Shown here piece by piece: positions 16,701-22,125 of a stretch of DNA of 22,125 bases. The stretch comes from a virus: positions 1-22,125 of the IMG/VR virus record IMGVR_UViG_3300037961_002044. The stretch is one strand, 5' to 3'. The position numbers were made by a program, and so were the translations under genes. Within the stretch, counting starts at the first letter, position 1. Every line of letters starts with the position of its first letter. The notes beneath the pieces are model-generated. The model had not been told where the DNA came from, did no database searches, and was given only the letters and a program-made list of their open reading frames with translations.

Positions 16701-19700
16701 CTTGTAAAGACTCAGCATCAATAGGAGTAAAGTGCCAATCAAATGTAGCCTCTACTAATCTCATTACTCCAAACCTTTTGATGTTCGTAGGTGTAGTAGA
16801 GGAGGAATTTATTTTATGAATATTATAGTTAGATTCGCTTGCTAATGATTGGAAACTACCGCCTGTATAATTAGCGTGACTAATACTAGAAGTGTCTTTC
16901 TGTCCTATCTTTTCGGTCAACAAACCATAGTTAGTAAAAGCACTCGACTGAAATAGGCTATTGTATCTTAGTTTAGATTCTGGATATAAATCTCCAACAC
17001 TTAACAATTCATATTTTTTGGTTCTAAAGTCCTTTTGTTCTACATCTCTAATTGATGTTGTTGCTACTGATGTTCCTGTTCTTGTTTCAGGAAACTGCTT
17101 TGGTAATAGAGTGAGTTTGTCGCTACCTGTATAGTTATCATCATGGAAGTTACTACCCAGAATAGGCTTGTTGCTAATGGTCACATAATCTGTACTGTTG
17201 ATTGAGCCATCAGCGTTTATTCTATATGCAGGTGCATACCCCATAATCTTTTGATTTCTAGGAGAGTCATTCAAAACGGATGTGAAAGTCTCTTTCAGTT
17301 CGCCCGGATTCACTCTTTGTATTGGATTGTATTTGAATGACTTACTTGAAACATATTCTGATGTGTTATCGCTCTTGAGAGTATGAATGAATCCCGACTT
17401 TGGTATGTTTCTATTAACCATATACAGATTGCTATTTGCAGATGTAAATGTATTATCAGAACTATTATTCTCTATACTACCCAAAACAATTGGAAATGTA
17501 GGAGCAAGTGTGATTGTAGTTAATCCGTCTTGTGAAACGCTATCTAACACATTGAAGTATGTAGATGTAGAAAGGCTATGTATAGAACTCAATGTTGTAG
17601 ATACTTCGCTTTCTAATCCTATCTTGAATGCAAACTTGGAATCCTTTGCTCCTATGCTGTTTGTATCTATGATATCAAAACCAAGAGAATTGTCTGTATT
17701 GTAACTTCCAGATGCAGAAGCATATGCTAAATCTGCATAGGTAATATTAGTTGTTATTGGGCCAGTACCACTATCATTAAATTTGACTTTCTCTCCATCT
17801 ACAAAGACTACTCCTTTATCTCCTGTTGAAGTGAAGTCGGTAGGTGAAGTAGTAAGCGTTGGGTTTGCTGAAAGGGCTTTTATTCCTGTGATGTATGTGC
17901 CTGTATCTCTTCTGTATAACTTAACAGTAGCCCCGCTATTTACTTGGGTTTCTGATATGTTCGGGCTTCTGAGTGTAATAGTATAATCTCTATAACCAGT
18001 ACCAATAGCAACATTACCTACCGCACTTATTTCACCAAGCAAATTACCGCTACTATCCATCAGAACATCAAATGGTTTAGGTATTATTCCCAAAGCATAT
18101 TGAGCATCAGTTATTCTAATTTCTGTTCCTGTTCCTGTGGCAGTTAAGTTACCATCAATTGTTACATTGACAGTATTATCTAACATAGGTGAAAGAGTCG
18201 AATGAATAATATCATTGGTATGGTTCAAGTTTTTATTAGTGGTGTTACCAAGCAGTTTGGATAGTTTGTCCCTACCTGTTATCTCATAAGTGACCATACC
18301 ATTCTTGTTCTGTGAATTGATATCTTCAACACTACCGTTGAACACTTCTTCATCAATAGCGTAGTTACCTGATAGATAATACAACATTGATATTGGGGTT
18401 GTCTGATAATATTTCTTACTTGTAAAATCAGATGATAATTTAATTTGCTTATGTACCGAATCACCATAATCAATATCTATTTGATGGTTAACAAATTCTG
18501 GACTGAGCAACACTAGTTTGTTATCATTCAAAGAAGCATTTGTTTTGCTGATTGTGCTTCCATTGATAGTGAGTCTTTGGAAGGTATTGCTACCATATAC
18601 TGCTTCTGTATCTATCGGGAATGTACCTTTGAGAGAACCATTCCATGCTCTAATGTATGCTATTTCATTAGTGAAGGAAGGCATTGATGATATGTTATTC
18701 CATGTTGCTTCACTATCAGTCTTTATCTTATTTACAGTTATATCCTGTACTCTAACTCCATCTACAACCGCAGGTGCAGTAAAGGCTGAAATAACGTAGT
18801 AATTCTTTCCTACTCTTATCAAATCATTTACCTTTAAGAAATTGTCATTTCTTACATCAAAGAGTTCTGTGATTGCATTCAATCTAATTTTGTTTCCTGT
18901 TACACTAGTTACAGTAAAGGGTAGTTTGTATGTGTTAAGTGCAGATGAATGTAATGTATTTCTTACTGTAAAGGAATGGTCTTCTTTGAGTTTCAGATGT
19001 TGTATTCCTGACATATCGAATACTTTTGCTCTTGCTATCTGGCTCATTTTGTTTCGAGGGAAATTAACTGATGCTTCTAATACAGGGTCTACTATGTTGT
19101 TCTTTAGGTTAGAAGACTTGTAGTATAGGTATCTACTTGGCCCTGTAAAATTACCATGATTGAATCTATATGTTCCTGTTGCGAATGTATCTGAATGTGC
19201 AGAAGTTTTGTCTTCTGTGCTTCTGCTATAATTCCTAAATGCATATCCCCATCTATCAGGAGTAAATGTGTATGTGCTTGCAGTATCGAAATCGGTTGCA
19301 CTATCTGTTCCTACTTCTGTAATATCTTTACTTCTTTGATTGTCTACTAAAACTGCGTTGTGTTTTATTGTCCCCAAATCAGTAATGTTAACTCCATATT
19401 CTTGTTCCGTTAGGAATATTGTTTGTTGAATATCCCTACCAACGAAGTATAAATCTGCTGCGTTGATTAAACTTTGAGTTGAAAGAGATAGGGGTCTTCT
19501 AGGATAATCCAAAGTAATTGTACTATTTGCACTATCATACGATGCTATATTGCCTATCCATTGAACATTACCTGCGTTGATTCCTTTGTATAAACTTCTA
19601 CCAATATCTGCATCAGTAAAACTTCCTGTATGTTCTGCTACAACGTATGTTGATTGGTATGCAGTAACTTGATTTGTAGTGCTTGACCTTATTCTGCCTT

Positions 19701-20529
19701 TCTGAACCCAATCACTATACCATCTACAAGTGGTCAATTGATACTTCGTATTGTAATCTAGTTGATTTTTGTGTTGTAGTCTATCCTCATAGAAGTACCA
19801 AGTTGGCCTACTTACTGTACTGCTAACATCGTATTTATTGAATAGGAATGTTCTACCAGAAGTAGTGTCTGTCTTCCCCCTTAACCCATATGATACTGCA
19901 ACTACGCTAGTATCTGTTTTTGCCGGGCCTTCGTAAATTTCAAAGTTAGTGTCTTTAGGTATAGGTTTTGGATAACGTGGCTCAAACTCAAAACCATCAC
20001 CATAGTAATCATAAGTAGTTAGACGCTTTATCTTGGCAAAGTGCGGTCTGTTTGCTATTGCTCCATCATCTCCTCTTATTTCTGGATTGATTAAAACGAA
20101 GTAGTCTTTTGTTTCTAAATCCATACCCGGCCCTGTTGAACCTGCTAATAGTTGACCAGTAGTAGATGCATTCTCATCATATATTCTTATCTTGTAAGAT
20201 GAAGTTTCTTGCTTGTTTGTTGCATAATTAGCAAGGGTCGTCTGGTTATTTGCAGAAGGTATTATTCTATTAACAAGCCTAGCCTTTTCATGACCTGATA
20301 TTATTGGCTCACTTGTTTCACCCAAACTTGTAGGTGCATTTCTTATCTCAAAGAAGTTAGCAGAATCTTGGTCATTGGTATTTAGACCGGGGTTCTTGAG
20401 TACAGGGTTTACAGATGTATCTGCAAATGCAAAACCCGGAAAAGCATCGTTTCTATTAGCATAGGTATGGTTTAGAGTAAGTTCTTGAGTACGAGTTTGA
20501 TTGAGTACATATGTATAGTTATCAGCCAT
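13705..20529 (-). CDS. Giant baseplate hub / tail-tip-like protein, 2274 aa
   Basis: This virion protein probably forms the tail-tip or baseplate hub. Around residues 735-770 the segment GSVEDINSQNKNGMVTYEIT, then GRDKLSKLLGN, resembles the first domains of tail-hub proteins. From about residue 1999 the C-terminus has the classical hub ending: FTAVNFLASKKGLEYVFKGE, FDRANKVVVIGDN, a KAEQLLALHN helix, KPGDLITLNFPN and DDYIVYEIENAMS. Between them lie about 1200 residues of Asn/Ser/Thr-rich beta structure with no clear match, many times the size of an ordinary hub insert. The start ATG overlaps the preceding stop (TAATG) with GGTGAT five bases upstream. No peptidase or lysozyme motif was recognised. 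A very large tail adhesin is an alternative reading. Confidence 0.68.
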   Translation of the reverse strand: MADNYTYVLNQTRTQELTLNHTYANRNDAFPGFAFADTSVNPVLKNPGLNTNDQDSANFFEIRNAPTSLGETSEPIISGHEKARLVNRIIPSANNQTTLANYATNKQETSSYKIRIYDENASTTGQLLAGSTGPGMDLETKDYFVLINPEIRGDDGAIANRPHFAKIKRLTTYDYYGDGFEFEPRYPKPIPKDTNFEIYEGPAKTDTSVVAVSYGLRGKTDTTSGRTFLFNKYDVSSTVSRPTWYFYEDRLQHKNQLDYNTKYQLTTCRWYSDWVQKGRIRSSTTNQVTAYQSTYVVAEHTGSFTDADIGRSLYKGINAGNVQWIGNIASYDSANSTITLDYPRRPLSLSTQSLINAADLYFVGRDIQQTIFLTEQEYGVNITDLGTIKHNAVLVDNQRSKDITEVGTDSATDFDTASTYTFTPDRWGYAFRNYSRSTEDKTSAHSDTFATGTYRFNHGNFTGPSRYLYYKSSNLKNNIVDPVLEASVNFPRNKMSQIARAKVFDMSGIQHLKLKEDHSFTVRNTLHSSALNTYKLPFTVTSVTGNKIRLNAITELFDVRNDNFLKVNDLIRVGKNYYVISAFTAPAVVDGVRVQDITVNKIKTDSEATWNNISSMPSFTNEIAYIRAWNGSLKGTFPIDTEAVYGSNTFQRLTINGSTISKTNASLNDNKLVLLSPEFVNHQIDIDYGDSVHKQIKLSSDFTSKKYYQTTPISMLYYLSGNYAIDEEVFNGSVEDINSQNKNGMVTYEITGRDKLSKLLGNTTNKNLNHTNDIIHSTLSPMLDNTVNVTIDGNLTATGTGTEIRITDAQYALGIIPKPFDVLMDSSGNLLGEISAVGNVAIGTGYRDYTITLRSPNISETQVNSGATVKLYRRDTGTYITGIKALSANPTLTTSPTDFTSTGDKGVVFVDGEKVKFNDSGTGPITTNITYADLAYASASGSYNTDNSLGFDIIDTNSIGAKDSKFAFKIGLESEVSTTLSSIHSLSTSTYFNVLDSVSQDGLTTITLAPTFPIVLGSIENNSSDNTFTSANSNLYMVNRNIPKSGFIHTLKSDNTSEYVSSKSFKYNPIQRVNPGELKETFTSVLNDSPRNQKIMGYAPAYRINADGSINSTDYVTISNKPILGSNFHDDNYTGSDKLTLLPKQFPETRTGTSVATTSIRDVEQKDFRTKKYELLSVGDLYPESKLRYNSLFQSSAFTNYGLLTEKIGQKDTSSISHANYTGGSFQSLASESNYNIHKINSSSTTPTNIKRFGVMRLVEATFDWHFTPIDAESLQDIDTVPKISNFSYPRWKTPESLGFTMVASNAGNASTNSINCSGAVVRNFKEGDMFFKTSDGSLVARINGTGYATISTNGSGIITGSNVTVFQNTTSTSVFKANVRVFDMLTDDGFGLDSLSNANDMRHLAVYLTYGHINKNDYFEHSDKLHTALVNGASVNPFIPNNIFLPIIPEIFHHNGGSSGDNDNFRRSPYHSEGDWALDFDGDSTTSQDEQDYAIKYWHYSRIINALQMQTFTTFDNDGNTADDYPSPDQYKAARSTHLYDNCIGVFKHFRGAIKESQGSNQRDIITTSSLLELDTQTNYNNYEENASPSTDRQQHSRNMRIDQLGSPDVAYIGTKTKQAPFISEDDAVAQVGQIHHNDVSSTTGELYQTQMIIKPTIRTDGMSGSTITITMNASNTHNWIHYAPNLTGYYLVRLGDGKDTLKIISHTVNDSGTHAVHTLTLNADLTASQRYRLMRVSETTFDETPGFIEFNKEIHTGLQYNDTATRLDTGEPATMGATTTNFTGEGIVSMYVLLDVDDDLDSNNKMVENIDLVEQSLELFDDGEVIDCCITDGRTTTRKNITVTKDITTGRQSLRFDYEGTLSGNGVVSFGKTFTITTNTPLQNGVERAYIGTTMAIGLDAETAINEILNENDIEVDDSERNLTFTGAIVSGTSGNNITLQSAVATDVIANGDTLYNQDGKLIGLVASGQGTTTLTLDDVDYDSDSTVDTFYTPQQYEELVKYTRRPFIINTRFAENDVFTAVNFLASKKGLEYVFKGEKIQIRDIDDYSSRRIFSLRYRDGQNLISAENNTSLFDRANKVVVIGDNVKATTEMPTDKNTRTLTHIDSNIKYSKEAQVKAEQLLALHNAKTTKVTIEIERKDEMKLMKPGDLITLNFPNHNIPPDDYIVYEIENAMSAISKITVGTFNKTIAERLAEMNIERKGGFSTLLTKDVTAEVTSKSLFEEIGIDEVSLISQRTTPTGTSLGWGTLIGWTTTMNAGSDVVTTEEIEL

Positions 20530-22125
20530 TACTCATCACCAAACCTATAATAGAATATGATATCATTTAATCCAACGGATAGAGTGCTGTTTCTAGGACT
20601 TGGTTCTGCTCTTGAATGCATACACATCTCAAATAACTCTCCCATGAATTGATTCTTCCTATCTTCATTATATGTACTAGAACCTTCACTCGCTCTTGTT
20701 AGCCCCTGTCCTATTCTACAATCACTAGGGTCAAAGAAGAAACCGTTTGGTAGTATTGTCGTTGTTATATCTTGAGATGCAACCTCTGTGCCATTAACGT
20801 ATATTTTCAAAGCATTAGTAGTATAAGAACAAGATATCCTATATGTTGATTCAACATACAATGCCTCTCTTGGTTGAGAAGCGTATAGTGTAGTAGTTAC
20901 TGGCACTAAAGGAGATGCATCTAATGTTAGAACATTACCAACTACATTGGAAGTAGTGCCTATTAGTTGAGCAGTAGCATCATATATTTTTTCACCTGCC
21001 CCTATTAAATCAGCCTCATTATTACCTAATGTAATGTTTAAGTCGCCACTAGTATCAAAATTATTATTGTTACCCGCTAATGTTATACTTGCTGAGTTTT
21101 CAGAAATAGCATATGCATTTCCAGCAGTAGCCATTACTATTTTTACTACATTAGAATTACCGGGTGTTGTTGCTGTTACATCTCCACCGTGAGCAGAATT
21201 TATTGCTGATGCTAAGTTTGTAGCAGTTGCATTTGCATTTGCACCCTTTTGAAAGAATGTAAATGTAGAATCTGATGTTCCAGTAGATTCATTTACAGAA
21301 GGCTTGTATTTGATTAGAGTTCCATCTGCATCTGTAATATTAATTGAGATGTTTGGATTTGATGCAGTTACTCCACCTGTAAAGTTAACTGCGGTTACGT
21401 TGCTTACGTTTTCAGTAATTGTTGTATTACCACTAGAACCTGCGGTTCCCTGTGTTAGATTTACTTTGTTTTGATTACTACCGTCATTTGCTGCCGTTAT
21501 ATCAAGAGCAGATACACCATTTACTACCGATGCAAAATTAGCCCTATTAGAACCTGATAATGGTAATCTGTATATGACGTAAACTACGCTACTAAGAGTT
21601 ATAGTAGAACCATTAGCATTACTTGATTTGGTTGGATGGGCTGCCAAAAACTTAGTTGTTGTGCCATCACTATCTACAAGTTGTATATGTTGTGTTGGTT
21701 CACTAGCGGATTCTCCACCCGAAAAATTTGATGTGGTTGCATGAGACATATTTGTGCTACTAACTGTAAATGAGTTACCACCAGTACCACCAGTATCAGC
21801 AGTTAATGTAACACCAGTATTACTAAATGTAGAAGCAGTAACTTGTGTGTTTCCATTATTACTGTTAATAGCATTTCTTAATGCAATCATTGTATTAGGG
21901 AGCGTACTTCCTTTTTGGAAAGCAATAAAGTTAGTTCCTCCTCTATTAGTTATTGAGCCATTTGAAATACCACTACCGCTAGGAACAGGATGGTATTTCT
22001 TATCTCCACCACCTGTATTTATTGTTAGGAAATTGTTAGTAACAACGCTTTCATCTACTCCACCTGCTATCTGTACTCTACTAATACCAGATAAACCAGA
22101 ACCAATGGTTATACTACCACCTGAA
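20529..22125 (-). CDS. Repeat virion protein ending in LamG-like domain, 5' end outside window
   Basis: The frame is open to the right edge, so the true start lies outside; an internal ATG at 21890 is not the start. About 531 residues are visible. The first part holds about three copies of a ~100-residue module: a strand with a DxDG turn, a helix like LRNAINSNNG or LASAINSAHG, then VTAxxxxN, a TGGTGGN-type turn and a closing FxGG. The last ~115 residues, from YVESTYRISCSYTTNALKIY through GTEVASQ, RIGQGL and FMGELFEMCMHS to FYYRFGDE, look like a concanavalin/LamG-type jelly roll, which often binds glycans. Similar modules occur in marine phage structural proteins. It lies first in this visible part of the late operon, before the hub, and is probably a tail or adhesin component. 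Confidence 0.75.
   Translation of the reverse strand, partial: SGGSITIGSGLSGISRVQIAGGVDESVVTNNFLTINTGGGDKKYHPVPSGSGISNGSITNRGGTNFIAFQKGSTLPNTMIALRNAINSNNGNTQVTASTFSNTGVTLTADTGGTGGNSFTVSSTNMSHATTSNFSGGESASEPTQHIQLVDSDGTTTKFLAAHPTKSSNANGSTITLSSVVYVIYRLPLSGSNRANFASVVNGVSALDITAANDGSNQNKVNLTQGTAGSSGNTTITENVSNVTAVNFTGGVTASNPNISINITDADGTLIKYKPSVNESTGTSDSTFTFFQKGANANATATNLASAINSAHGGDVTATTPGNSNVVKIVMATAGNAYAISENSASITLAGNNNNFDTSGDLNITLGNNEADLIGAGEKIYDATAQLIGTTSNVVGNVLTLDASPLVPVTTTLYASQPREALYVESTYRISCSYTTNALKIYVNGTEVASQDITTTILPNGFFFDPSDCRIGQGLTRASEGSSTYNEDRKNQFMGELFEMCMHSRAEPSPRNSTLSVGLNDIIFYYRFGDE

Noticed and set aside
13799-19123. Open frames on the + strand opposite the hub gene
   Set aside because: They are antisense shadows without motifs or ribosome-binding sites.
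20529-21890. The ATG at 21890 as the start of the LamG-like protein
   Set aside because: The frame stays open to the window edge, and the repeat structure continues upstream of this Met, so it is internal.

Overview
The window looks like part of the genome of a head-tailed double-stranded DNA virus of an archaeon, probably marine and probably related to the magroviruses described for Marine Group II (Poseidoniales) Euryarchaeota. The host assignment is an inference. It rests on an archaeal/eukaryotic-type primase carrying both a PriS-like catalytic domain and a PriL-like Fe-S domain, an XPF/ERCC4 nuclease with helix-hairpin-helix motifs, Shine-Dalgarno sites of the GGTGA/GGAGG type, AT-rich DNA, and a tightly packed two-block layout.

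Left block (1-5091, all + strand): a replication/repair operon. In order it holds the end of a Cas4/RecB-like nuclease with C-terminal Fe-S cysteines, an unknown acidic protein, the primase, two tiny ORFs (44 and 32 aa), the XPF/ERCC4 nuclease, a large P-loop ATPase that is probably the replicative helicase, a DUF4177-like protein, a 31-aa ORF, a DEDDy (DnaQ-fold) 3'-5' exonuclease, a one-helix membrane protein and a zinc ribbon. Nearly every junction is an ATGA or GTGA overlap or a short overlap with its own ribosome-binding site, so the genes are probably transcribed together and translationally coupled. Several genes are shorter than 60 codons and easily missed.

Middle (5092-5368): the only real intergenic gap, 277 bases between two converging gene blocks. 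It holds oligo-T tracts on both strands, expected for archaeal termination. Between them is a relatively GC-rich stretch (44 of 90 bases at 5181-5270) with several nested complementary segments and a possible pseudoknot, a candidate structured RNA or regulatory element.

Right block (5369-22125, all - strand, read right to left): virion tail genes. In order of transcription these are a repeat protein ending in a LamG-like domain (cut by the window edge), a 2274-aa baseplate hub or tail-tip-like protein, a 115-aa tail protein, a 2552-aa tail fibre and a small tail-fibre assembly chaperone. Five genes fill about 16.7 kb. The fibre is built from repeat modules also typical of bacteriophage fibres, while the replication genes are archaeal in type, so the genome is mosaic. 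No tRNA, CRISPR array, insertion sequence, integrase or capsid gene was seen. The DNA polymerase and the late promoter must lie outside the window.
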